From assembly GCA_014905825.1 (NCBI GenBank), contig JACGCN010000008.1, positions 310,001 to 374,000 of the forward strand: DNA of 64,000 bases. Direction: 5' to 3'. Numbering within the stretch: position 1 is the stretch's first letter; each line of letters starts with the position of its first letter. Below the pieces are notes generated by a model. The model was not told the origin of the DNA, searched no databases, and saw nothing but the letters and a program-made list of their open reading frames with translations. Shown here piece after piece: positions 21,405 to 31,991 of this stretch. The stretch comes from Lyophyllum atratum (lineage: Eukaryota; Basidiomycota; Agaricomycetes; Agaricales; Lyophyllaceae). The translations under genes and the position numbers were made by a program.

Positions 21405-24400
21405 ATGACTGATACGATAGTCACTTCCACGGGTTTATCGGACAGCAACATCTCATCCCTCACTCCTCTCCCGGGTTCAGATCACGACTCTAACAGCGCC
21501 GACGCTATCAACACGGATTACGAGACACCTCCGCTATACGCTTTCAACGGAAACGTCACCCCGGACGATATTATCTCGGAGCCAGCGTCTTGTACCCTCG
21601 ACCTTCCCTCTCTCAAGGCTTTTCAGACATACCAGTCCGATAATCAGGAACTCGTCGCTCGACGTGCTGCGGCCTTGCGATTCGGATCCGAATCCTTCGG
21701 CAAGCTTTTTCTTAAGCATACTACCAGATCGTTCTCGCGTAGACACCTTAGGGACATATTCGAACACGAATCATCTTTAATCGATGAACTCCTTTCGAAA
21801 TGTCTATTCGTGAACACTGAGGGCGAAGGAAATGCATACGGAATCAAGCGTGAGCCCTATACCGCTATCCTGTCTATGTTATTCAAGATCAAGTCCAAGT
21901 TCGGAGAGATCTTATTAGCTAATGGGGTACCCATTCCGTTACTACCCTCTTGGGGAACTAGAGGAGATATCAGTAAATTCTATTATGCTAACGAATTTGA
22001 GATTCTAGCCATCTGCTTCAGAACAGAAGTAGAACGGTTCCTTCACATCTTCGACGAGCACTACAATTTTCAAACTGATCTACCTCGGAACCTGGACCTG
22101 ATTGTTCGATCTGTGGCTACTACCCCAACCTCGGATGTTTCCCGAAACGCTCGCGATCTCCCCCCACACTTAACCGATCGTTCACGAACGTTACACAGTA
22201 ATGATCGAGAGCTACCTCGCGCAAGAATGGGAACAGGGGGACCTCGAACAACTAGGATTTCGAACATCTACAATCAGGGCGATTCTACAGCCAGGGTATT
22301 ACAGAATCGAAGAAATCAACTCATGACTGCGCGCCCACCTACTTCCAGGATGCGCGAAGTCCTTGATAACATCGGAGAAACCTTTGAAGAAATTGGTATG
22401 CCTCACCGTGACCAAGACAGGCCAGCCTCCTCTGCATCGCGTGCAAGAAACCTCCATCAGCCGCATCAGCCTCGTTCAGGACCGCCCGACAATGATCCTA
22501 GCGACGACGATGATCAAGGTAGCAGCGGCAACGGAGGAAGAAGGCCTCGGCATCCCCGATCTTCGCAGGGAAGTTTCCGATCGGGCAATAATCAGCGTCG
22601 CAATGGCGGAGGTCCTCCGGACGATGATCCCAGCGACGACGATGGAGGAAACGGAAATGGCGGCAACCGCAGAGGTGATAACCTTCCCCGAGGAGACCGA
22701 ACTCTCGCTGAGCGTCCTCCACGCCCGCAACAGGAACCTCATTTCGATTTTAAATTAAAATTCGAAAATGTGCCGAAGTGGGATGGTAATACGGACAATA
22801 TAGTAAGATGGCTCTCGAAGGTAAATAATCTCGCGCATATGTCAGCCACCATCTTTACCCAGCTGGGTACGGTAGTCCCTCGAAGATTCGAAGGGAGTGC
22901 GGAAACATGGTATTGGTCGCTGCCTAGCACCTACCGAGATGAAGTTGAGAAGAACTGGGATACTCTTCGTACGTGCATATCCTCTTATTTCATGAATAGG
23001 AAATGGCTCGATAAACAGAAGGCTAGAGCGATTCGCGCAAGTTATCGCGAGTCAGGTAATGCACGAGAAACTCCCAGCGAGTATTACATTCGTAAAGCAG
23101 AACTCCTGAATACTGTTTACACCATGGACGATTCAGAAATCATTCTTGAGGTCATGGAAGGCGCCCCGGCCAGCTGGAACACGGTACTCACCACACAACT
23201 TTACGTAGATGTAATTGAATTCCAGGCCGCCATTCGATTCCATGAAGACACACTTATGAAGTTAGATACCGCGACTTCGAACTCCTACCGTCAGGATCGC
23301 TACGAATCGGGCAATAACAGCAACTTCAGGAACCATGGCGCTAATCGAGATACCTCTCGAAACAATTTCAACTCCGGTTTCAACTCACGCGTTAACTTAG
23401 TAGGAGCCTCTAGGACTCTCGAGCCACCTAAATTTCCCAAGGACGACTCAAATGTATCTAGGAGATCAGCTACTCCGAAAGATAAAGGTGCTAGACCATG
23501 CCGCCATTGCGGAAGTGAATTGCACTGGGACAACGAGTGCAAACACTCTTTTAAAGGTAATCGGGCAGCTCGAACTAACCTAGCGGTAACTTCTGACGAA
23601 GAAGCTCAAGCCCAGAATGACTATGACAACCTTTATTATAGCCTCGACTCCGATAGGGAGGATTTTGATGAATCCCTCCAGCCTACTGCAAGCGAAACCA
23701 TCGACTCTGCAGACCTGGAGGGACCCTCTTTCACCGAATCTCGGGAGGCCTCGCCGCAGACTTCAAACACCCTTTCTCTAAATACGACATGCGCGCCCTA
23801 CAATTACAAGCATCCTCTTAACAGAAGATCTCGACGACGTCTGGCTCGAGACATCTCAGCGCGCAATTACCTCGTACAAAGCGGTGATACTGCAAATACT
23901 CTGAAACCTACGGTAGAGCTAAAGAAGCTGATGTCGCGACCCCCAGGATGCGCGTTTTTAGGATCGCAGGCGACCCAAACCACTGCCACCGTCGGAGGTG
24001 TCGATTTAGACCCAATGGCGGTTATAGTCGATTCAGGTTCGGATATCACCTTAATCTCGCAGACGATGCTTGAATCACTTACAGCTAAACCCAAACCAAG
24101 GATCGGTCAGAAGATAAACCTGATACAGGTCACCGGGACAAGTACCATCTCCGGATTCGTTAATCTAGATTTATTCTTCCACTCTCCCGAGGGTCCGATC
24201 AAAATCAGCGTAGAAGCCTACGTCGTTAAAGGTATGACCACGCCCTTTATTCTAGGTAACGACTTCGCCGATCAATATCAGATCTCTGTTCGGCGCGTCG
24301 AAGGAGAAAGCTTTATCACCTTCGGCGACTGCGACCGCACCATCCCAGTCGTAAATTCGACACTTCCCTCGTTTCTTGACGAGAATGGACACGCCTTCAA

Positions 24401-27400
24401 GATCAGAACTCAACACGAGGTTCATGCCCGGATCCCGCGTAATCGAGCCCATAGGAAGAACCAGAAGAAGAAAAGAACTCTTCTTAGAACCTCTGGTAAC
24501 GCTGAAGTACGCGCCGCTTCCAGAGTCGTCTTACCACCGGGAGTGAGCAAAGCTATTCCCTTACGCGTGATCTTCCCAAGAGGCGTAACCTCACTATTCG
24601 TCGAAAGAAAAATCGATTACGCTGGAAATATCGACAACCTCTACGGGAGCGCGGATACCCTTATCTCAAGCGAAAATCCTATCCTTCATTTCGCCAACTT
24701 CTCAGCATCACCCGTCGTAATCTCGGAAGGACAACTCCTCGGCATGGGGCGAAATCCTCGAACTTGGTTGGATAAGGAGAGTAAGCTTTCCGTTTCTCAG
24801 AAGCTTGCTACGCAAACCCAATCACGACTTATCCAAACCATCGTAAACGCAAACTTACGCCTATCCAACACATCGCACGTTACCAGTCAATCCGAGATCT
24901 CTTCGAAGGCCCAACGAAATGCTACCGAGAAAGACGACCCCCTGGCCGAGGATCCGCTAGAGGGAGGACCAAAGACCTCTGAAGCTCCTCAAGAAGAGGT
25001 TCCGAACTCGCGACTTCTCACGGAAGTCGGGATATCCAAAGATCTTACACCAGATCAACGGAAACGAATGGAGGAGTTATTACTTCGACACGAGAAGGTT
25101 TTCGGGTTAGACGGTCGATTAGGACATTACGATGAACGAGTAGAGATACTTCTCAAACCAAATGCCACCCCTGTCTCCCTACCTCCATTTCCGGCCTCTC
25201 CGGCGAAACGAGAAGTGATCGATAAGCAAATGGATTCGTGGATCAAGCTTGGCGTTATTGAACCCTCTAAGAGCCCTTGGGCGGCCCCCGTCTTTATCGT
25301 TTATCGTAACGAGAAACCCCGCATGGTGATCGATCTGCGAAAACTGAATGAGATGGTGATACCCGACGAATTTCCTATTCCCAAACAGGAGGACATTCTC
25401 CAAGCCTTGACAGGATCGCAGTGGCTTACGACACTAGATGCCCTAGCAGGGTTTACGCAACTCACAATGTCCGATAGTGCAGCCGAAAAACTCGCTTTTC
25501 GAACACATCGAGGATTATGGCAATTTCGTCGAATGCCGTTCGGATACCGCAATGGCCCCAGCGTCTTTCAACGAATTATGCAGAATGTACTCGCTCCATT
25601 CCTATGGATATTTGCCCTAGTCTACATTGATGACATTGTAGTCTTCTCACTCACTTTTGAGGATCATCTACAACATCTGGATCAGGTCTTCGCGGCTATC
25701 GAAGCGGCTAATATCACGTTATCTCCTTCAAAGTGTCATTTTGCATACCAATCGCTTCTGTTGCTTGGGCAAAAGGTCTCACGTCTTGGACTTTCGACTC
25801 ACAAAGAGAAGGTAGACGCGATACTTCAATTAGACGTCCCTCGAAATATAAGTGAGCTCCAGGTATTTCTCGGAATGATGGTGTATTTCTCTTCATACGT
25901 TCCGTTTTACGCGTGGATTGCTCATCCTCTTTTTCAGTTACTTAAGAAAGAGAACGAATGGGAATGGAACGAGCTACATCAAGAAGCATTCGATCTCTGC
26001 AAGCAGGTACTCACCAACGCGCCCGTTCGTGGTTACGCGATGCCGGGATTGCCTTACCGCGTTTATACTGACGCGTGCGACTACGGACTCGCGGGAATCC
26101 TTCAACAGGTTCAACCCATCTTAATACGAGATCTTAAGGGTACGCGAACCTATGAGAAACTCCAGAAGGCATACGCAAATAAAGATCCTATTCCAAATCT
26201 CATACCTACGCTTTCTAAAGACCTAAACGATGTACCGGCACCAGGACCGTGGGGGGATACCTTTGAAAGCACTACGGTGTATGTTGAAAGAGTCGTCAGT
26301 TACTGGTCACGCGTCCTGAAATCCGCAGAACGAAACTACTCACCAACTGAAAGGGAAGCTTTGGCGTTGAAAGAAGCTTTAATCAAATTTCAGCCATTCT
26401 TGGAAGGCGAACAAATTCTGGCGGTTACAGACCACGCGGCTTTAACATGGAGTAAGACCTTCCAAAACGTCAATAGACGATTACTCACCTGGGGAACAGT
26501 TTTCTCGGCCTACCCAAATATGAAGATCATACACCGCGCGGGACGAGTCCATTCCAACGTCGACCCGATCTCGCGTCTCCGCCGAAGAGTGCCCCCGGAA
26601 TCTGGTCCATTCGCTGATGATACACGCACCTTAACATTGAACGGCTCGGAAGACCCTCTCCGATCCGTTTATGCTGAGCTTGGTGAACGCTTCGAGGAAA
26701 AGATCTTATCAGTAGCTACTCGGTACGTCATGTCCGAAGAAGTCAGGGACGATCAAGGCACCACCCTGAATGTTAACTCCGATCTACTCACCTCCGAGCC
26801 CGACGCTCACCCGATATCAGTTCCATATGTCACCTCTTGCGCATATTCTATACTAGTCGGAATCGCTGATGAAGAAATATCGCGCTGGACCAAGGGATAC
26901 GCGGAGGACCCGCATTTCCGAGAAGTGATCAAGGAGTGGAAAGGCGAGCACAACTGGACGAACCCCTTTTACCCACAGTATCATTACGCCGACAATGGGC
27001 TAATTTATTTCGAGGACTGGCAGGGGAACAATCGCCTCTGTGTCCCAGCTGCCCTGCGCAGTGGAATCATGAATGAGGTCCACAACACAATCTCCGAGGC
27101 CGCCCACGCTGGTTATCATAAGACTTATAATCGACTAGCTTCAACTTACTACTGGCCTCGGATGTCGCGCGAACTCAAACTATTCACGAACACTTGCGAC
27201 GTTTGTCAGAAATCAAAGCCCAGACGTACGGCTCCTAAGGGTCTTCTACAACCGATCCCTATTCCATCCCAACCATTCGAAGTTGTCACGATGGACTTCA
27301 TCCCTGAACTTCCTATGTCAAACGGTTTTGACAATGTTTTAGTCATCGTCGACAAACTCACGAAGTACGGACTATTCATTCCATGCACAACTACCATAAC

Positions 27401-28616
27401 TGAGGACGAGACGGCCCTCCTCTTCTTCAAACACGTTATCTGTCAGTATGGAATACCTCGCCAAGTTATTACGGATCGCGATACGCGTTGGAAAAACGAT
27501 TTTTGGCTGGAGATCTGTAGGCTTTTAGGAACCCAAAGGTCACTCACTACTGCCTACCATCCTCAAGCGGACGGGCAGACCGAGATCTTAAACCAGACAC
27601 TGGAAATCGCGCTACGCGCCTACATCGCGCCTACTCGGGACGACTGGACAGAACATCTGGACGCCCTCGCCTTATCATACAACTCGACTCCGCATACCGC
27701 GACTACCTTTTCCCCAGCCTACTTACTTCGGGGATACACGCCAACAACCGGTTCTACGATGCTAGCAGATCAATCCCACGTTCCTAGACCATCTGCATCC
27801 GACCTCCCTCAACCAGTCCTCCTTAGCGAGAAAGCCGGCGCCATGGTTGAACATTTCGAGGCTGATCGCACGCGTGCAAAGGAGGCGTTACTATTATCAC
27901 AGGTCCACCAACGACGGGCATACAATCAAGGCAGGTTAACTACGCAGTTTGACGAAGGTGATCTTGTGGTTCTAAATCCTCACTCCTTGAAATTACTAAA
28001 GAAGGAGGAAGGGCGTGGTCAGAAACTGCTCATGCGTTACGACGGACCTTTTGAAATCCTGCGGAAGATAAGCCCAGTCACCTATCACTTGCGAATGCCG
28101 GCATCCTATGGAATACATCCAATTATCAACATCGCGCATCTCGAGGCATACCAACCCTCTCCTCCGGCATTTGGTGACCGTCCTCAACGATCCTTAAACC
28201 GAGATGACTTCGACATCAGGTTGGAATATGATGTCGAAGAAATTGTGGCTGAGCGGTATCGGCGAGCACGAGGCGGGCGGCGCATCAGAGAATTCAAAAC
28301 CCGGTACACGGGGTACGGCCCGGAAAGCGATGAGTGGTTAACCTTGAGAGATCTGAAAAATGCTCCGGAACTAATCAAGGCTTGGGAGCAGCGAAAGTTA
28401 ACCCCCGCTATTATCACCCGCACAACACCTCCCTCGCTCGGTATCACACCTACGCGGGACCTCGAGGCATTTCATCACGGGTCGGGTACGCCGCAGGCAT
28501 CAGGCGCCCCTAATATCACACACGAGGCAGGAGAGACGTCACAGGGACCTGCTAATTCCTCTGAAATTGTCAGGGTGCAACCCCGCAGAACAACTCGACA
28601 AAGGAATACGCGGTAG
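21405..28616 (+). CDS. Gag-Pol polyprotein of chromovirus II (2,403 aa, single ORF)
   Basis: One uninterrupted frame encodes all retrotransposon functions. In order: Gag-like region (1 to about 650) with Arg/Gly/Asp-rich low complexity at about 300-440, CCHC zinc knuckle (CRHCGSELHWDNEC, from residue about 699), aspartic protease (IVDSGSDITLIS, catalytic Asp about 876), reverse transcriptase (RRMPFGYRNGPSVFQ, then YIDD at about 1407), RNase H (VYTDACDYGLAG, about 1555), integrase with HHCC finger (HAGYHKTYNR..CDVCQKSK, about 1891-1945) and DDE core (TMDFIPEL, TDRDTRW, QADGQTEILNQ), and a C-terminal chromodomain (about 2275-2335: EEIVAERYRRARGG, SDEWLTLRDLKNAPELI). The chromodomain places it among chromoviruses and probably directs insertion to marked chromatin. 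Fused gag-pol without frameshift resembles the Tf1 type. Confidence 0.96.
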   Translation: MTDTIVTSTGLSDSNISSLTPLPGSDHDSNSADAINTDYETPPLYAFNGNVTPDDIISEPASCTLDLPSLKAFQTYQSDNQELVARRAAALRFGSESFGKLFLKHTTRSFSRRHLRDIFEHESSLIDELLSKCLFVNTEGEGNAYGIKREPYTAILSMLFKIKSKFGEILLANGVPIPLLPSWGTRGDISKFYYANEFEILAICFRTEVERFLHIFDEHYNFQTDLPRNLDLIVRSVATTPTSDVSRNARDLPPHLTDRSRTLHSNDRELPRARMGTGGPRTTRISNIYNQGDSTARVLQNRRNQLMTARPPTSRMREVLDNIGETFEEIGMPHRDQDRPASSASRARNLHQPHQPRSGPPDNDPSDDDDQGSSGNGGRRPRHPRSSQGSFRSGNNQRRNGGGPPDDDPSDDDGGNGNGGNRRGDNLPRGDRTLAERPPRPQQEPHFDFKLKFENVPKWDGNTDNIVRWLSKVNNLAHMSATIFTQLGTVVPRRFEGSAETWYWSLPSTYRDEVEKNWDTLRTCISSYFMNRKWLDKQKARAIRASYRESGNARETPSEYYIRKAELLNTVYTMDDSEIILEVMEGAPASWNTVLTTQLYVDVIEFQAAIRFHEDTLMKLDTATSNSYRQDRYESGNNSNFRNHGANRDTSRNNFNSGFNSRVNLVGASRTLEPPKFPKDDSNVSRRSATPKDKGARPCRHCGSELHWDNECKHSFKGNRAARTNLAVTSDEEAQAQNDYDNLYYSLDSDREDFDESLQPTASETIDSADLEGPSFTESREASPQTSNTLSLNTTCAPYNYKHPLNRRSRRRLARDISARNYLVQSGDTANTLKPTVELKKLMSRPPGCAFLGSQATQTTATVGGVDLDPMAVIVDSGSDITLISQTMLESLTAKPKPRIGQKINLIQVTGTSTISGFVNLDLFFHSPEGPIKISVEAYVVKGMTTPFILGNDFADQYQISVRRVEGESFITFGDCDRTIPVVNSTLPSFLDENGHAFKIRTQHEVHARIPRNRAHRKNQKKKRTLLRTSGNAEVRAASRVVLPPGVSKAIPLRVIFPRGVTSLFVERKIDYAGNIDNLYGSADTLISSENPILHFANFSASPVVISEGQLLGMGRNPRTWLDKESKLSVSQKLATQTQSRLIQTIVNANLRLSNTSHVTSQSEISSKAQRNATEKDDPLAEDPLEGGPKTSEAPQEEVPNSRLLTEVGISKDLTPDQRKRMEELLLRHEKVFGLDGRLGHYDERVEILLKPNATPVSLPPFPASPAKREVIDKQMDSWIKLGVIEPSKSPWAAPVFIVYRNEKPRMVIDLRKLNEMVIPDEFPIPKQEDILQALTGSQWLTTLDALAGFTQLTMSDSAAEKLAFRTHRGLWQFRRMPFGYRNGPSVFQRIMQNVLAPFLWIFALVYIDDIVVFSLTFEDHLQHLDQVFAAIEAANITLSPSKCHFAYQSLLLLGQKVSRLGLSTHKEKVDAILQLDVPRNISELQVFLGMMVYFSSYVPFYAWIAHPLFQLLKKENEWEWNELHQEAFDLCKQVLTNAPVRGYAMPGLPYRVYTDACDYGLAGILQQVQPILIRDLKGTRTYEKLQKAYANKDPIPNLIPTLSKDLNDVPAPGPWGDTFESTTVYVERVVSYWSRVLKSAERNYSPTEREALALKEALIKFQPFLEGEQILAVTDHAALTWSKTFQNVNRRLLTWGTVFSAYPNMKIIHRAGRVHSNVDPISRLRRRVPPESGPFADDTRTLTLNGSEDPLRSVYAELGERFEEKILSVATRYVMSEEVRDDQGTTLNVNSDLLTSEPDAHPISVPYVTSCAYSILVGIADEEISRWTKGYAEDPHFREVIKEWKGEHNWTNPFYPQYHYADNGLIYFEDWQGNNRLCVPAALRSGIMNEVHNTISEAAHAGYHKTYNRLASTYYWPRMSRELKLFTNTCDVCQKSKPRRTAPKGLLQPIPIPSQPFEVVTMDFIPELPMSNGFDNVLVIVDKLTKYGLFIPCTTTITEDETALLFFKHVICQYGIPRQVITDRDTRWKNDFWLEICRLLGTQRSLTTAYHPQADGQTEILNQTLEIALRAYIAPTRDDWTEHLDALALSYNSTPHTATTFSPAYLLRGYTPTTGSTMLADQSHVPRPSASDLPQPVLLSEKAGAMVEHFEADRTRAKEALLLSQVHQRRAYNQGRLTTQFDEGDLVVLNPHSLKLLKKEEGRGQKLLMRYDGPFEILRKISPVTYHLRMPASYGIHPIINIAHLEAYQPSPPAFGDRPQRSLNRDDFDIRLEYDVEEIVAERYRRARGGRRIREFKTRYTGYGPESDEWLTLRDLKNAPELIKAWEQRKLTPAIITRTTPPSLGITPTRDLEAFHHGSGTPQASGAPNITHEAGETSQGPANSSEIVRVQPRRTTRQRNTR

Positions 28617-28758
28617 GCATTTCGCGGTGAACGCATATTTAAAGGAGCAGTATTTATTTCTTTTCTCTCAGTTTCTTCGATCTCAATCACTTCTCATATC
28701 AGCTTTCTTCGCCTCTACAGCTCTTCTCGCCTCTATTTTCTCTCCCTGCTCAACCATC

Positions 28759-29547
28759 ATGCCCGCCAACACTTCTAAAGCCATCAGCTTTGTCGCCAAT
28801 CCCACCACGCGCGAACTCGAGCGCGTCGTCAACTCGCCGTTCCTCAAGACTCTTTTCCACGGCGCAATCGGTTCCTTCCTCATAGATTATGCCTTTACGC
28901 CTCTTGACATCGTCACCACCGTTGACTACGGCGTTACACACTACTCCCTCGAGCCGCAGATCGCCACCGCCCTCTGGTCTACCCTGACGAAGCTCGCGCA
29001 AGTTATCCAGTGTGCTGCCTGGGACCACAACCCCTTCGAGTCCGCGGAACCCCTCCCTGTATCCATCTCCCTCGACAAACTCCACTCCATCGACCTCGCA
29101 CCACCCATCCTTCCCCTCGTACTCGCGTCACCCGAGCGCAACCCTTTGCTCGACCCCTTTGAGTGCGTCTACGACGTCAAACACCGCCTCATACTCGTTC
29201 AGCACATCGCCATGTATTACGTCCGCTGGCTCGCGCAAGGTGTCGAAAGGTCGCTTAAGCAGGGATTGGATTGTCAGTGGAACTGGGGAGCGTATTGGGG
29301 ACTTTCTTGGGAAGAGTTCGTCGCGCACGTCGAGGAGCCTAAGTCCATCGTTCGTGTACCTCTTCCCGCTTACAACGCTGCCGCGGTCGACAACTCACTT
29401 GCCCTCATACTCCACCCGACGCTCTCATCTGCCGCCATTCGCGCTAACGAAGTTCTTCACGGCAAGATCCCCATCAAGATGGGCCCCATCGCTCTCCCAA
29501 TCCCTTTCCATACCTTCTACACGAACTTTACCACCCTTTTCCTTTGA
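28759..29547 (+). CDS. ORF3 of chromovirus II, conserved accessory protein (262 aa)
   Basis: The separate ORF starts 142 bases after the gag-pol stop with MPANTSKAISFVANP and ends TNFTTLFL. Its counterpart in element I is strongly diverged yet keeps the same length, order and motifs: FVANPT.R near the start, YxxxPLDI, RNPLLD, LVQHIA, a Trp-rich block WNWGAYWG..WEEF, and ILHP.LS near the end. Conservation between two distinct elements implies a selected function. No signal peptide, membrane helix or zinc motif is seen, so it does not look like an envelope protein. A TATA-like atatttaaag (about 28635) and CT-rich leader precede it, suggesting its own promoter. I do not recognise the fold. It is absent from textbook Ty3/Gypsy maps. 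Confidence 0.85.
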   Translation: MPANTSKAISFVANPTTRELERVVNSPFLKTLFHGAIGSFLIDYAFTPLDIVTTVDYGVTHYSLEPQIATALWSTLTKLAQVIQCAAWDHNPFESAEPLPVSISLDKLHSIDLAPPILPLVLASPERNPLLDPFECVYDVKHRLILVQHIAMYYVRWLAQGVERSLKQGLDCQWNWGAYWGLSWEEFVAHVEEPKSIVRVPLPAYNAAAVDNSLALILHPTLSSAAIRANEVLHGKIPIKMGPIALPIPFHTFYTNFTTLFL

Positions 29548-29957
29548 TCACTCGGCAATTTACTCACGGTCAATCTATCTCCTTACCTCCCTCTAACGTG
29601 CATTCTCGCGGCTACCATAATTTCTCTTCTTCTTTACTATATTCGCGTTTTCTTACATCATTGTTCATGCTGACTCGTTAATTCCCCCGAGTTCTCTAGG
29701 CCGCCGCCTTATTTACAATTTGTACCATCATCCTCTCCACCTCTCTATCTGTTTCTACTCTATCACGACGCCTTACGACATTATTTACCAGTTGTACCAT
29801 CATCCTCTCCATCTATTTCTTTCCTTTTACTCGATTTTGTTTCAATCTACGAACTTATCTTTTCTTTGCTGACTGGTTTTCGGCCTTGAGGTCCTACATC
29901 TACTAGGTTTTGACCGTCGCGCTGAACTTATTCCCTGCATCAAGACTGGGGGGGCTA
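29548..29957 (+). other. 3' non-coding region of chromovirus II
   Basis: CT-rich stretch between the ORF3 stop and the 3' LTR. It contains two copies of a short repeat (about 29720-29750 and 29780-29810: 'attgtaccatcatcctc'-like text) and ends in the polypurine tract. No gene seen. Confidence 0.7.
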
Positions 29958-30628
29958 TGTTATGGATACTACTATCTATAGTATAACTCCCTTACTTATA
30001 GTCTTGATGAAAGAATAAAGCATCAAGCGCAACGCGACGAGCGACGAGCAAAGCCGACGCGATGCGCCTCTCGGATATTGCCGAGCCGAAGGAGATTACC
30101 GCAACCAACGGTTCGGCCTCCCACGACGATTGTTTGGCTATTTGGCAAGAGCTTGCCACACGTCATTATTCGGCTATCCGGCAAAGGGCCTTTCAGGAAC
30201 CGGTCGGTTCGCACACGAGTTCCCGGATCATTCAAGAATCTTAAGGAACTCGCGCGCACCTTCGACAACTCGCGCGCACCTTCGACAACTCGGACGCACC
30301 TTCCACAAAGATATGACTCATTGATCCCTTGACTAGTATATAAGGAAAGGACCGTAGCATACTTGTACCTTACATTTTATAACATTGATTTTGCCTTTAA
30401 CACTTGAGTGAATCTCAACTATAAACTTGCAGTGCGCAAGTCGAACAACTCGTAAATAATTATCTTACAAATATCAGGTGTCCTGCTATTTGGTCAACGC
30501 CAGTGCGGCGGTTGGAGATAACTTACTCGTTGGTAGTTAAGATTGATTCTAATAAAAGACTTATCAGTTAAAGAACCGTTACATTGAATTCCGCTATCTA
30601 ATCTCTAGATTATCGGCGGTCCTCAACA
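29958..30628 (+). repeat. 3' LTR of chromovirus II
   Basis: 671 bp, by eye identical to 20536-21206, including all four small open frames. It is followed by the tagac duplication at 30629-30633. Confidence 0.94.
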
Positions 30629-31465
30629 TAGACCGGGACGACGGGAATGTACTTAGCGGGCTGTTCCAGTCGTTCCAGAAACTCCTCCCACTGCATTCCC
30701 CAATATGCGCCCCAGTTCCACGAGCACGCCATTCCCTGGGCGACGCTGCGTTCGATCCCCTTCCCAATCCATACCAGGTAGCTGCACGCGATATGTTGGA
30801 CGAGTTGAAGACGGAATCGAAGCTGTTCCATGGAGGGGAAGGCGTCCAAAAGAGGGTTTCGGTGCGGGAAAGCGAGGACATAGGATAAGGTGGGGGTGGA
30901 GAGTTGGAGTGATTTAAGGCGGTCGCGAGGGAGTGTGATAGGGAGTTCCTTGCCGGAAGTGTAGGGGTCAAAATCGTGGGCGGCGCAGTGCACGACTTGA
31001 GCCATCTTGGTCATGAGCGACCACAGCGATGTTGCGACTCGAGGATCGAGAGTGTACGAGGTTGCGCCATGGTCGAGGTGGGGGATGATGTCGAGGGGGT
31101 TGTATTGATAGTCGAGCAAAGGGGACGCGATGGCGCCGCGAAATAGCGATCTAAGGAAAGGATCGCGGATAACGGCCTCGATTTGGCGCATCGTGGGGCT
31201 CGCGACGAATGTGAGGGCGGTCGAGTGAACGGAAGGCATGTTTAATAAAGGGGTAACTGGAAGTTTGATAAGAGGCTGGGTGCGTGAAAGTGGTCGAACG
31301 AGGATGTTCTGGAGATTAGGTGCAGAAAATTAGAATGTTAAATAGTGTAGATGACCGGATGAAGAACCCTTTTCGTCGCGCCTCGTGTTCGCTAATGTTC
31401 GAGCTCGTGTTCGCTAACGTTCGCGCACATCTATTAGATTCCTTTGTCTTCGCAACATGCGCCGC

Positions 31466-31991
31466 TAGTGTTTCGAGGTCCGGTTGCAGCAACCGCAAAA
31501 AACCGCAACTGCAACCGGACCACAACCGGTTGCAAAGCAACCGCTGGTCGCAGTTGCTGCGAATTGAAAACACAAAGACCGCGGTTGCGCAACTGGTTGC
31601 AACCGGTTGTGGCTGTGCAGGGTATATAACCTTATAGAGCACCCTATCCCCGCCATTTTGAGCCTGAAATGACCAAAATGGGTCAAGAATTGGATGAGTT
31701 ATGATCAAAATACTATCACCACATATTTGAAGCAACAGATTTACACCCAAGTCACCATTCTTACCATAACTTGGTCAATTCTTGACCGTTTTTGATGACC
31801 CCGGACTCATTCTGAAGCTAAAAAGTAGTCAATTCTGATAACATAGGCTACGTGAGCACAACCGGTTGCAGACCGGTCGAAACCGGTTGCGGTTGCGGTT
31901 GTAGCAATTTCCGAACTTCAGCAACCGGTCGCAGTCGCAGTTGTTCAATTTTAGGTCAAAAAACCGGACCCAACCGGACCTTCAAACACTA
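31466..31991 (-). mobile_element. hAT MITE family 1 (526 bp), TSD tgcgccgc
   Basis: Inverted relative to the copy at 10197. The duplication tgcgccgc is at 31458-31465 and 31992-31999. It is inserted near the 3' end of chromovirus I pol. Same length and near-identical sequence to the other two copies. Confidence 0.93.

Larger units (their letters stand above)
20536..30628 (+). mobile_element. Chromovirus II, complete Ty3/Gypsy LTR element, TSD tagac
   Basis: 10,093 bp, inserted into ORF3 of element I. The duplication tagac is at 20531-20535 and 30629-30633. The LTRs of 671 bp (20536-21206, 29958-30628) appear identical by eye. After the 5' LTR comes ttggtggacacaccc (possible primer-binding site). 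A polypurine tract (actgggggggcta) precedes the 3' LTR. It carries an intact 2,403-codon gag-pol and a 262-codon ORF3. Identical LTRs and open frames suggest a very recent and possibly competent element. Confidence 0.95.
20353..31239 (-). pseudogene. ORF3 of chromovirus I, split by element II
   Basis: The minus-strand ORF starts at 31239 (MPSVHSTALTFVASPTMRQ). It runs to the element II insertion at 30629-30633 and resumes at 20535, ending at the stop 20353-20355. Ignoring the insertion, the frame continues cleanly across the 5-base duplication, so it was intact before element II arrived. It is about 265 residues, matching element II ORF3 in length and spacing: shared landmarks include LLDYQYNPLDI, WNWGAYWGMQWEEF and MILHPSLS. 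It lies after pol, in the position of env in some retroelements, but no signal peptide or membrane helix is visible. Function unknown. Confidence 0.75.

Noticed and set aside
22363..22758. 131-codon plus ORF and opposing frames in element II gag
   Set aside because: Shadows of the Arg/Gly/Asp-rich part of Gag.
28567..28758. N-terminal extension of ORF3 in chromovirus II
   Set aside because: It overlaps the end of gag-pol and is hydrophobic low-complexity text. The ATG at 28759 aligns with the start of the element I homologue.
28759..29547. ORF3 as an envelope gene
   Set aside because: The position fits, but no signal peptide, membrane anchor, cleavage site or glycosylation-rich ectodomain is visible.
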